From NCBI GenBank assembly GCA_019636655.1, contig JAHBXB010000001.1, positions 1,116,001 through 1,180,000 on the forward strand: 64,000 bases of DNA. The letters are read 5' to 3'. Position 1 is the first letter of the stretch, and every line of letters begins with the position of its first letter. Positions 16,611 through 24,382 of this stretch are shown in pieces. The DNA comes from Phycisphaeraceae bacterium. Its GTDB lineage: Bacteria; Planctomycetota; Phycisphaerae; Phycisphaerales; UBA1924. The notes beneath the pieces are model-generated. The model made no database searches, had not been told where the DNA came from, and was given only the letters and a program-made list of their open reading frames with translations. Position numbers and translations under genes: made by a program.

Positions 16611-19600
16611 ATGATCAGCAGCGGCACCCGTTGGACGTGGGGATTGGCTGTCAGCGTGCTGCTGGCAGGGCAAGGTCAGGCTCAGACCGTTCTGCATGTC
16701 AACGCCGCGGCCCCGCCGGGGGGCGACGGGCTGTCGTGGGTCACGGCGATGAGCTCGCTCGAATCCGCGCTGGAGGCGGCGGCGCTCATCCCGGAGTTGA
16801 GCCGCGACGTCGAGGTGTGGATCGCCGCCGGAACGTACAAGCCGACGAACGAGTTGACGCCGGGAACGCCGCAGACGGCGACGTTCTCCATGCTCAACAA
16901 GGTCCGCGTGTACGGCGGGTTTGCCGGGAACGAGACGCTGCTCGGCGAGCGGCTCCCGGCCGTGCACGTCGTCACGCTCAGCGGCGACCTCGCGGGGGAC
17001 GATCTTCCGAACTTCTCCTACGGGCCCGACAACGCGTACCACGTCGTCACCGCGGATGGGGTTGACGCCACGAGCGTGCTCGACGGGGTGACGATCTCCG
17101 GCGGCGCGGCGGTGGCCTCCCCCTTTCTCAATCAGCGCGGCGGGGGAATGCGGGTCAACGCCTCGACCTGCGCGGTGACCGGGTGCACCTTCCGTGGGAA
17201 CACCTCGAACCGCAGTTCCGACATGTCCGGCGGCGCCGTGTACATCTTCGACGGGGCGCCCGTGTTCACCGGCTGCGTGTTCGACACGAACCGGTGCACG
17301 AACTTCGGCTTCGGCGGGGCGGTCGCCTCCGAGGGGGCCGCCACGGTCATGAATCAGTGCGCGTTCACGGCGAACCGCGCCTCGGTCGGAAACGGCGGTG
17401 CGATCGCGCTCAGCGGCGGCACGCTGCTGCTCTTCGAGTGCAGTTTCGATGGCAACCTGGCGTCGGTCGCCGGCGCCGTCCAGAACTTCGCGGGGGACAT
17501 GCTGGCACGCCGGTGCACCTTCGCGTCCAACGTGGGCGGCGAGTCCACCGCCGGCGTGGTGACCAGCCCGGGTGCGGCGAGCGACTTCCTGGGCTGCACG
17601 TTCAGCGGGCACTCCTCGCCGGCCGGGCCGGGTGCGGTCTCGGGCGGGCGCAACTTTGTTAACTGCGGTTTTTTCGGCAACGGGGCGGTCTTCGGCCCCG
17701 GCGCCGTCGGCGGGGGCGAGTTGTTCGTCGACTGCGTGTTCAGCGGGAACTCGGCGGTCGCGTTCCAGGGCGGGAGCGCGCTGAACTGCAACGCGGCGCT
17801 GGTCCGCGTCGTCGGGTGCACGTTTGTCGAGAACTGGAGCACGTCGTCCGCCCCCCAGGCCGCGGCGCTGCGGTACTCCGGGGTCGGCTCGCTCGCCGTG
17901 GACAACAGCATCTTCTGGCGCAACAGCGCGGGCCCACTCCAACGGACCGATGAGGCGACGCAGGTCGGCTCGTCGGGGCCCGGGCTTGCGGTGAACTCCT
18001 GTTTCGTGCACGGGCTCACCGGGTCGCTCGGCGGGACGGGGAACATCGGCGGCGGGCCGAACCCCGATCCGGGGCTGGTCAACCTCGCCGGGGCGGACGG
18101 GATCATCGGGACGGTCGATGACGACGTCCGCCTCAGTTCGTGTTCGCCGTGCATCGACGCCGGCTCAAACACCCTGCTCGCGGCGGATGTGCTGGACCTC
18201 GACAACGACCTGGACCTCCTCGAGCCGACGCCGTTTGACCACTCCGGGCTCGGACGCCGGCAGGACGACCCCGCGACGCCCGACACCGGCGCTGGAACGG
18301 CCCCGATCGTGGACATCGGCGCGTACGAGTACCAGCCCGCCGATCATGCCGTGTGGACGGCGGCCGCGGGCGGCGCGTACTCGAACAGCGGCAACTGGAT
18401 CAACGGCCCGACGACGGTGGCGACGAGCGGCGCGTTCAAACTGGCCTCGGCCTACAGCGTTACGGTCGCGAGCGACCAGTCGGCGCGGTCGCTCGAGGCC
18501 TGCGCCGGGGCGGTGACGCTGCAGATCGCCCCGGGCGTGGTGGTCACCACGGGAGTCGCAGCGGATTACGGCCTGTGCGTGGGTGCTCATCCCAGCGCGG
18601 GGGCCTCGGTCCTGGTGAACGGCGGCAGCCTCGCGGCGACGAGGTCGCTGGTGGGCGACTTCGGCACGCTCGGCGGCAACGGTGTTGTCCTGGGTGATGT
18701 CGCCTGCGTCGGCACCATCGCGCCCGGCGCCGACGCGGCGTCGACCGGGAAACTCGAGATCGATGGCTCGCTGGCGATGACCGGGCCGAGCACGTTGAAC
18801 GGGTTCGCACGCTCGGGGCGGGTGCGGGCGAGGATCGGGGGCAAGGGCGCGGGGCAGTTCGACTCCCTGAGCATCACCGGCGGGGCCTCGCTCGGCGGCC
18901 TGCTCGACATCACGCTCGTCGGCGGGTTTCAGCCGGGCCCGGGCGTACTGAACCTGCCGATCCTGACCGCCGATGCGCGCCAGGGCATGTTCGACGTCGC
19001 CCTGATGCCGGCGCTGTCAGACGGGCGGTACCTCGGCGTGGCGTACCAGACGCTGCGCGGCACGAGCGAGGTGGCCGCGCTGACCACCGCGACGCTCCCC
19101 GCGACGATCGCGTTTGTCGGCCCGAAGACCCGGCAGGTTGCCGGCCGGCCGACCGCGATAGCGATCGGCGACCTCAACGGCGACGGTCGGCCGGATCTTG
19201 TGATCGCGGTGCCCAACCCGGCCAACCCGACAGGGCTGCCGGGCTCGATCCACATCCTCTACAACGGCGGCAACGGACCGAGCGGGTGGAACGGCTTTGA
19301 CACCTCGGTCGAGGTGCCGCTCGATTTCGGCCCGTCCGACCAGGGGATGGAGCCGGCGGGGCTCGCGCTTGCCGACTTCAACCAGGACCTGCGGGTGGAT
19401 ATCGCGGTCGCGTGCGCTTCGAGCCACAACGTGATGGTGCTCCAAAACACGAACAACATGGGCGCGTTCTCGCTGGCGACGAGCATCGGCGACGTGGGCG
19501 AGGAGCCGCGGGCGATCGTGGCCGGCGACATCGATCAGTTCGAGGGGATCGATCTGGTCGTGGCCAGTGCGGCGTCGGATGTGGTCACCGCCCTGCTCGG

Positions 19601-20432
19601 CGCTTCGCCGCCGGCGATCTCGTTCACCGCGGCGACCCCGGCGGCGACCGGGCGTCGGCCGGTGTCGATGTGCCTGCTCGATGCGGATGGGGACGGCGAT
19701 CTGGACCTGATCGTGGGAAACGAAGTGGACTCGTCGCTGACGGTGCTGCTCAAGCAGTCCAAGCCGACGCTGCCGTACCGGACCGAGCGGCGGCTGCCGA
19801 TGGCGGGACCGGCGGTGCGGCTCGCCGCGGCGGACATTGACGGTGATGGCGCGCCGGATGTGGTCGTGTCGGATGGGACGGGGAACGCCGTGTCGGTGGT
19901 GCTGAACCGGACGGTGTCGCTCAACACGCTCGAGTTCGCCCCGCGAGTTGATCTGCCGGCAAGCGGCGCCACCTCTGGGCTGGTGATCACGGACCTGGAC
20001 AAGGAGTCAGACCGGGACGTGGTGGTGCTGGCGGGCGGCCAGATGCGGGTGCTCCGCAACGACTTGAACTCGGGGGAACAGCTCCAGTTCGCTCCCCTGG
20101 CGGGCCTGCCGATGGGCGCCGCGCCGACGCTGCTCGGCACGGCGGACGTCGACCTGAACGGCCTGCCGGACCTGATCGCGGTGAGCGACGCGGCCGCGCC
20201 GATGAACGACGTGGTCGTCCGGAGGAACATCTCGACGCTGACGTGTCCAGCAGACCTGGACCGCAACGGCGCGGTGGAGCCGCTGGACATCGCGGTGTTT
20301 GTGCAGATCTGGCTCGCCAGCATCCAGAACGGGACCCTGATGGGCGACTTTGACCACAGCGGCGTGGTCGACCCGCAGGACATCTCGGCGTACGTCACGG
20401 CGTGGTTGAGCGGGGCGGGCGGAGGGTGCTAA
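16611..20432 (+). CDS. giant exported beta-helix/FG-GAP protein with dockerin-like C-terminus
   Basis: A 1273-residue secreted protein. A signal peptide covers about residues 1-25 (hydrophobic GLAVSVLLAG, likely cut after GQGQA). A right-handed parallel beta-helix of the polymorphic outer membrane type spans about 30-560, with recurring CxFxxNxA/GGA rungs. Then comes a G-rich region, and from about 850 to 1200 at least six FG-GAP/VCBS repeats with Ca-binding loops (DLNGDGRPD, DADGDGDLD, DIDGDGAPD). Two dockerin-like EF loops follow near 1215-1270 (DLDRNGAVEPLDIAVF and DFDHSGVVDPQDISAY), and the protein ends in GGGC. ATG 16611 has GGAG 8 nt upstream. Likely a calcium-stabilised surface or matrix protein. 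Confidence 0.9.
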   Translation: MISSGTRWTWGLAVSVLLAGQGQAQTVLHVNAAAPPGGDGLSWVTAMSSLESALEAAALIPELSRDVEVWIAAGTYKPTNELTPGTPQTATFSMLNKVRVYGGFAGNETLLGERLPAVHVVTLSGDLAGDDLPNFSYGPDNAYHVVTADGVDATSVLDGVTISGGAAVASPFLNQRGGGMRVNASTCAVTGCTFRGNTSNRSSDMSGGAVYIFDGAPVFTGCVFDTNRCTNFGFGGAVASEGAATVMNQCAFTANRASVGNGGAIALSGGTLLLFECSFDGNLASVAGAVQNFAGDMLARRCTFASNVGGESTAGVVTSPGAASDFLGCTFSGHSSPAGPGAVSGGRNFVNCGFFGNGAVFGPGAVGGGELFVDCVFSGNSAVAFQGGSALNCNAALVRVVGCTFVENWSTSSAPQAAALRYSGVGSLAVDNSIFWRNSAGPLQRTDEATQVGSSGPGLAVNSCFVHGLTGSLGGTGNIGGGPNPDPGLVNLAGADGIIGTVDDDVRLSSCSPCIDAGSNTLLAADVLDLDNDLDLLEPTPFDHSGLGRRQDDPATPDTGAGTAPIVDIGAYEYQPADHAVWTAAAGGAYSNSGNWINGPTTVATSGAFKLASAYSVTVASDQSARSLEACAGAVTLQIAPGVVVTTGVAADYGLCVGAHPSAGASVLVNGGSLAATRSLVGDFGTLGGNGVVLGDVACVGTIAPGADAASTGKLEIDGSLAMTGPSTLNGFARSGRVRARIGGKGAGQFDSLSITGGASLGGLLDITLVGGFQPGPGVLNLPILTADARQGMFDVALMPALSDGRYLGVAYQTLRGTSEVAALTTATLPATIAFVGPKTRQVAGRPTAIAIGDLNGDGRPDLVIAVPNPANPTGLPGSIHILYNGGNGPSGWNGFDTSVEVPLDFGPSDQGMEPAGLALADFNQDLRVDIAVACASSHNVMVLQNTNNMGAFSLATSIGDVGEEPRAIVAGDIDQFEGIDLVVASAASDVVTALLGASPPAISFTAATPAATGRRPVSMCLLDADGDGDLDLIVGNEVDSSLTVLLKQSKPTLPYRTERRLPMAGPAVRLAAADIDGDGAPDVVVSDGTGNAVSVVLNRTVSLNTLEFAPRVDLPASGATSGLVITDLDKESDRDVVVLAGGQMRVLRNDLNSGEQLQFAPLAGLPMGAAPTLLGTADVDLNGLPDLIAVSDAAAPMNDVVVRRNISTLTCPADLDRNGAVEPLDIAVFVQIWLASIQNGTLMGDFDHSGVVDPQDISAYVTAWLSGAGGGC

Positions 20433-20491
20433 AGGCGGTCGTCAGACCGGCCCATCTGAGGCCGATCGCGGCCCATCCGCGGGCGGAGAAA

Positions 20492-20565
20492 CGCGGGCGG
20501 AAGGAGTCGAACCTTCAACCTCCTGATCCGTAGTCAGGTGCTCTATCCAATTGAGCTACGCCCGC
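20492..20565 (-). tRNA. tRNA-Arg (anticodon ACG)
   Basis: Complete cloverleaf on the minus strand. The acceptor stem is GCGGGCG/CGCCCGC. The anticodon arm has stem CCTGA/TCAGG around loop CTACGGA (anticodon ACG), and the T arm contains GGTTCGACTCC. Length is 74 nt including discriminator G. The 3' CCA is not encoded. The ACG anticodon predicts inosine modification at position 34 to read CGU, CGC and CGA. Confidence 0.95.
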
Positions 20566-20642
20566 AACGCCCTCCGGCAAGGAGGACGGTAACACTAAGC
20601 GGGCCGGGGGCAATCGGCAAGGCGGGGACGGCGGGCCGGGCC

Positions 20643-20670
20643 TTGATTCGACGCGCCGGGGTGCGATACT
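20643..20670 (+). promoter_or_regulatory. candidate rpsT promoter
   Basis: TTGATT, a 16-nt spacer and GATACT form a plausible sigma-70-type promoter. It would give a 5' leader of about 65 nt before the rpsT ATG, which has a GGAG Shine-Dalgarno sequence. Confidence 0.45.
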
Positions 20671-20741
20671 TCCCTTCCGCCGGAGCGGTCGGTGTCGGCC
20701 CAGGGGCGAGGTCCTCGCTTTGACGGTTTTTCGGAGTTCTC

Positions 20742-21017
20742 ATGGCTCACTCAGCGTCCGCAAAGAAGCGCATCCGCCAGAACGAGAAGCACCGCGCCCG
20801 CAACCGCTGGCGTCTGAAGACGATGCGGACCGCCATCAAGGAGCTGCAGGACAAACTCCTTCACGGCACCCCGGCGGACGCCGAGGCCGCGTACGCGGTC
20901 GCCGCGAAGATCATCGATCGCACGGCGGCCAAGGGCGTGATCCACAAGAACCAGGCCGCCCGCCGCAAGAGCCGGCTGACGGCCAAGGTCAAGAGCAAGA
21001 AGGCCGCCAAGGCCTAA
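20742..21017 (+). CDS. rpsT: 30S ribosomal protein S20
   Basis: A 91-residue basic protein binding 16S rRNA in the small subunit. It begins MAHSASAKKRIRQNEKHRAR and has the S20 core (helices with RTAIKEL, then AAKIIDRTAAKGVIHKNQAA) and the lysine-rich tail. GGAG lies 7 nt before the ATG. A strong hairpin terminator follows, so it is probably monocistronic. Confidence 0.97.
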   Translation: MAHSASAKKRIRQNEKHRARNRWRLKTMRTAIKELQDKLLHGTPADAEAAYAVAAKIIDRTAAKGVIHKNQAARRKSRLTAKVKSKKAAKA

Positions 21018-21047
21018 GGCCCGTTCGCCGAAATCCCAGTTCACTCC

Positions 21048-21087
21048 CGCCCCGTTCGGACGCACCCGGACGGGGCGATTTGCTTTT
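21048..21087 (+). terminator. rho-independent terminator after rpsT
   Basis: A 12-bp stem (CGCCCCGTTCGG with CCGGACGGGGCG, one G-T wobble) closes a 6-nt loop and is followed by ATTTGCTTTT. It lies 30 nt past the rpsT stop. Confidence 0.8.
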
Positions 21088-21163
21088 GGCGGGCGCGCCG
21101 CACTCCCCCCATCGGGGCCCCCAACTCGCCGGATTATCGTTCCGTTGCCGATATGCATGGCGG

Positions 21164-22045
21164 ATGATGCCGACCCGTAGACCACCGCCCCGCCGATCGC
21201 GATCCGCCTCGCCAGCACGGAAGCCTGCCCCTGCGCCCGAATCGGCCGCCCCCAGGCCGCTTCCCCGCCTGGAGCCGAAGGGGTACTGGGCGCTCTCGAC
21301 GCGGCCGCTGCACATCCTGGCGTTCCTGGCGCCGCTGATCGCGGCGTACGAACTGGGGTCGGCGCTGTACCTTGTTTCGGGGCCGGAGGGGGCCCATCGC
21401 ACCATTCAGGCCCAGAGGCTGCTGGGGGACTTCTTCCACCTCTTCGGGGTCGTGGGGCTCTTTCTGCCCGGGATCGCCCTGGTGACCGTGTTGCTGGTCT
21501 GGCACGTGCTCCTGCGGGACCGGTGGCGGTTGGAGTTGCCGGTCCTGATCGGGATGTTCATCGAATCGGCGGGGTGGACGCTGCCCTTGCTGGTGCTGGC
21601 CGCGGTCATGGGGAGGGCCTCGATGGTGCAGATAGGGGTCCCCCCCCCACACCTCCCTCCCCTCCCCCTCGCCGGCGGGGGGGCGGGCGTGGACCTGTAC
21701 ACGCTCCCGTGGCAGGCGCGGCTGACGATTTCGATCGGCGCCGGGCTGTACGAGGAGATGCTCTTCCGGCTGGTGCTGATCGCGTTCCTGCACCTGGTGC
21801 TGGCGGACCTGGCGCGGCTGCCGGGGAAGATGGCGTACGCCCTGTGCATCGCAGGCTCGGCGTTGACCTTCGCCCTGTATCACGACACGACGCTGGCGAC
21901 CGGGGGGACGGACTGGATGAAACTGGGGTTCTTCGCCGCGTCGGGGGCGTACCTGGCGACGGTGTACGTGATGCGGGGGTTCGGGATCGCGGTGGGCGCG
22001 CACGCGATGTACGACACGCTGGTGCTGGTGCTGCTGAGGCAGTAG
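21164..22045 (+). CDS. CPBP-family intramembrane metalloprotease
   Basis: A 293-residue polytopic membrane protein of the CAAX-processing/bacteriocin-immunity (CPBP, Abi) family. The catalytic motifs are visible: EEMLFR near residue 197, the YHD histidine later, and AHAMYD near the C-terminus. An Arg/Pro-rich cytosolic N-terminus of about 45 residues precedes the first membrane helix. A loop before the EE motif carries a Pro/Gly insert (VPPPHLPPLPLAGGGAG) coded by a long C-run and G-run, unlike its surroundings. MM at 21164/21167 gives two adjacent starts. Substrate unknown. Confidence 0.85.
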   Translation: MMPTRRPPPRRSRSASPARKPAPAPESAAPRPLPRLEPKGYWALSTRPLHILAFLAPLIAAYELGSALYLVSGPEGAHRTIQAQRLLGDFFHLFGVVGLFLPGIALVTVLLVWHVLLRDRWRLELPVLIGMFIESAGWTLPLLVLAAVMGRASMVQIGVPPPHLPPLPLAGGGAGVDLYTLPWQARLTISIGAGLYEEMLFRLVLIAFLHLVLADLARLPGKMAYALCIAGSALTFALYHDTTLATGGTDWMKLGFFAASGAYLATVYVMRGFGIAVGAHAMYDTLVLVLLRQ

Positions 22046-22054
22046 CCGGGCTGT

Positions 22055-22288
22055 CTATTCGTCGTCGTCGCGGTCCTGGGCTTCGCCCATCCAGAGCATC
22101 TGTATGGTCTCGAGGATCTTTTCGTTGACCGGGTGACCGGCCTCCTCGCGGAAATCCGGGAGCGCCTCGACCATTGCTCGCAGTTCGGTGAACCGGAGGG
22201 CCACGGGGCTGACGCCGGGGTGGGCGTCGGCGAGTTCCTCGGCGATGCGGTGAACATCGAGCCAGCCGAATGTCTTGGAGAGGGCCAT
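22055..22288 (-). CDS. iscX: Fe-S cluster assembly protein IscX
   Basis: A 77-residue acidic protein matching IscX along its whole length: WLDVHRIAEELADAHPGVSP, then VALRFTEL, then NEKILETIQMLWMGEA. IscX binds the cysteine desulfurase IscS and modulates sulfur transfer. It lies 32 nt downstream of the 2Fe-2S ferredoxin gene and is probably co-transcribed. The rest of the isc cluster (iscS, iscU, hscA, hscB) is not here. Confidence 0.9.
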   Translation of the reverse strand: MALSKTFGWLDVHRIAEELADAHPGVSPVALRFTELRAMVEALPDFREEAGHPVNEKILETIQMLWMGEAQDRDDDE

Positions 22289-22320
22289 GGCGAAGGGCTG
22301 GGGAGGCGGCCGATCCTGCG

Positions 22321-22716
22321 CTAGTGCGGGACTTCTTTCACGGCGTTGCGGTTCCACGAGGGGACCTTGACGGTGATCGCGCCGGCGCGGCGGATCTCGC
22401 ACTGGCACGAGAGGCGGCTGTCGCGCTGCAGACCCGGGGCCTCCTCGACGCGGTCCTCCTCGGCCTCGGTGGGCTCGGAGAGGTTGGACATGCCCGCGGT
22501 TACGTGGACGTGGCAGGTGGAGCAGGCGCAGACGCCGCCGCAGGCGTGCTCGATGTTGATGCCGGCGCCGAGGGCTACCTCGAGGAGATTCTGGCCTGGG
22601 GCGGCCATGACGATCTGCTGGGATGCGCCGTCCTTGCCGGTGAGGGCGGCCGGGTCCTCCATGATGAAGGTGACCGGGATGGTCGCGGTCTTGGGGTCGA
22701 TGGGACGGACGTGCAT
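22321..22716 (-). CDS. fdx: ISC-type [2Fe-2S] ferredoxin
   Basis: A 131-residue ferredoxin that donates electrons in iron-sulfur cluster assembly. Cluster ligands follow the adrenodoxin/Fdx pattern C59-x5-C65-x2-C68 (ACGGVCACSTCHVH) with C104 (RLSCQCE) 36 residues later. An extra cysteine at 63 and C106 are also present. The pairing with iscX supports an ISC role over a catabolic one. TAGACT lies 5 nt before the ATG and there is no Shine-Dalgarno. Confidence 0.92.
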   Translation of the reverse strand: MHVRPIDPKTATIPVTFIMEDPAALTGKDGASQQIVMAAPGQNLLEVALGAGINIEHACGGVCACSTCHVHVTAGMSNLSEPTEAEEDRVEEAPGLQRDSRLSCQCEIRRAGAITVKVPSWNRNAVKEVPH

Positions 22717-22721
22717 GACCA

Positions 22722-22727
22722 AGTCTA
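22722..22727 (-). promoter_or_regulatory. probable -10 element of fdx-iscX
   Basis: TAGACT on the minus strand lies 5 nt before the fdx ATG. The gap is short for a leadered message, so a leaderless transcript is likely. Confidence 0.35.
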
Positions 22728-22794
22728 GGAGGATTTCGTTGGGATTGAAGCGTCCGGAGAGGGGGAATCTCGCGGCCCAGAGAGGCCCGGCGTC

Positions 22795-22800
22795 TACACT
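22795..22800 (+). promoter_or_regulatory. probable -10 element of the GT2 gene
   Basis: TACACT sits exactly 8 nt before the ATG of the glycosyltransferase gene. No Shine-Dalgarno is present, so a leaderless start is likely. Confidence 0.42.
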
Positions 22801-22808
22801 TTCGGTCC

Positions 22809-23666
22809 ATGGGATCGGACGCCAAAGCCCTGCCGGAGATCGAACTGAGCGTTGTCGCCCCGGCGCACAACGAGGAGGACAATGTCGCCGCGCTGGCGGA
22901 TGAGGTGGCGCGGAGCCTGGAGCCCCTTGGAATCCCCTTCGAACTCGTGGTCGTGGACGACGGGTCGACCGACTCCACGCGCCTGCGGCTGGTGGACCTG
23001 ATGCGATCCCGCCCGTGGCTGCGCTGCGTGGCGATGACCCAGACCCCCGCGGGGTCGGGGAACGGGCAATCGGCGGCGTTTCACGCGGGGTTCCGCGCGT
23101 GCCGCGGCCGGCTGATCGGAACACTCGACGCCGACCTGCAGAACAACCCGGCGGACTTCCCCAAGATGCTCGACCTGCTGCGGCGCGAAGGGGCGGACAT
23201 GGTGCAGGGCGACCGCTCGCACGCGAGGCGCGACAACGCGGTGCGGAGGGTCGGGTCCGTCGTGGGGCGCGTGTTCCGGAGGATGCTGCTGGGGGACACG
23301 ATCCGTGATACCGGGTGCTCGCTGCGGGTGATGAAGCGTGAGATCGCCGTGAGGCTGCCGCTGGAGTTCAAGGGGATGCACCGGTTCATCCCGGTGTCGG
23401 CGCGGCACATGGGGTACACGGTGGTCGAGATGCCGGTGAACCACCGGGCGCGAATGGCCGGGACGACCAAGTACGGCTTCGGGATCACCAAGCGCGCGAT
23501 CCCGGGGCTGATCGACTGCTTCGCAGTGCGGTGGATGCGCGGCCGGCGGCGGCCTGTGGAGTCGGCGGAGATCGGGCGCGGCGGGCAGATCGAGGCCGAT
23601 TCCGCGAACGGCATGGTCGAGGTGCGCAGCCCGGCCGGGGTCGGGGCCCAGAGGGTCGGCGCGTGA
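22809..23666 (+). CDS. family 2 glycosyltransferase, dolichol/undecaprenyl-phosphate type
   Basis: A 285-residue GT2 enzyme like polyprenol-phosphate mannosyl- or glucosyltransferases. The opening strand reads LSVVAPAHNEEDNVAALADE. The nucleotide site is VVDDGSTDST, the DXD-like motif sits in LIGTLDADLQNNP, and the RDTGCSLRVMKRE and RARMAGTTKYG blocks are family typical. It probably loads a sugar onto a lipid carrier at the inner membrane. It overlaps the next gene (LAB_N) as GTGA; GT2-LAB_N pairs are a known arrangement in lipid A/glycolipid modification. Confidence 0.92.
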   Translation: MGSDAKALPEIELSVVAPAHNEEDNVAALADEVARSLEPLGIPFELVVVDDGSTDSTRLRLVDLMRSRPWLRCVAMTQTPAGSGNGQSAAFHAGFRACRGRLIGTLDADLQNNPADFPKMLDLLRREGADMVQGDRSHARRDNAVRRVGSVVGRVFRRMLLGDTIRDTGCSLRVMKREIAVRLPLEFKGMHRFIPVSARHMGYTVVEMPVNHRARMAGTTKYGFGITKRAIPGLIDCFAVRWMRGRRRPVESAEIGRGGQIEADSANGMVEVRSPAGVGAQRVGA

Positions 23667-24382
23667 AGTGGGAGCCGGCGGCGCTGATGGCGATCGTGCT
23701 GGCGCTGGGGCTGTGGATCGCGTTCGGCCCGCCGAGCCAGCCGCGGGTCGCGCTCCGCGATGGGGCGATGACGCAGGACGTGCGGATCGGGCACAAGCGC
23801 GGCGTTCTGGAGGCGGTGCGGGATCCGAAGACCGGCGAGTTCACGTTTCGCGTGCTGATCGGCGACTCGACCGCGGGCGGCGAGGTCATGAGCCGGGAAC
23901 TGGCGGAGCGGGTGCTCGATCCCGAGATCGTGGCCGAGGCGATGCAGCCGCGGACGAACTGGCTGTTTCGCCTGCTGAACATCACGTCGTGGGTGAACGT
24001 CGTGTGGGTGTGCATCGGGCTCGGGGGGCAGCTGGCGTTCTCGGGGCGGATGGTGCTGCAGTGGCTCGTCAGCGAGCGGCGGCGGGAGAGCGTCATCACG
24101 GAGTCGTTCTGGTGGTTCAGCCTGCTGGGAGCGGTGCTGTTGTTTGCCTACTTCGTGTGGCGACAGGATCCTGTGGGGATCCTGGGGCAGGCATCCGGGC
24201 TGGTGATCTACGCCCGCAACATCCGGCTCATCCGCAAGAAGAAGAGAAGGGAAGTGCGGGCCGGGGAGCTGGTGCGCCTGGAGGGCGAAGGGAACGGAGC
24301 GCACATCGCCGCGGACCCGGCGCCGGAGCCGATGCTGACCCTGGGCAACCCCGCCAAACCAGGCGATCACACCCGAAGGTAG
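23663..24382 (+). CDS. LAB_N-domain membrane protein (lipid A synthase N-terminal domain-like)
   Basis: A 239-residue protein with an N-terminal hydrophobic anchor, a periplasmic-type segment of about 80 residues, and a LAB_N domain. The LAB_N part covers about residues 108-195 and reads LGGQLAFSGRMVLQWLVSE, then SFWWFSLLGAVLLFAYFVWR, then IYARNIRLI. LAB_N is named for the N-terminus of some lipid-A-disaccharide synthases and is also found alone beside polyprenol GT2 enzymes, as here. The GTG start overlaps the GT2 stop by four bases. The N-terminal 100 residues were not recognised. Stop is convergent with the acyltransferase gene, overlapping by 16 bases. Confidence 0.85.
   Translation: MKWEPAALMAIVLALGLWIAFGPPSQPRVALRDGAMTQDVRIGHKRGVLEAVRDPKTGEFTFRVLIGDSTAGGEVMSRELAERVLDPEIVAEAMQPRTNWLFRLLNITSWVNVVWVCIGLGGQLAFSGRMVLQWLVSERRRESVITESFWWFSLLGAVLLFAYFVWRQDPVGILGQASGLVIYARNIRLIRKKKRREVRAGELVRLEGEGNGAHIAADPAPEPMLTLGNPAKPGDHTRR

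Noticed and set aside
21640-21690. The C-run in the CPBP gene as a frameshift or sequencing error.
   Set aside because: The frame is consistent on both sides: upstream helices and the downstream EE, H and AHxxYD motifs are all in one frame.
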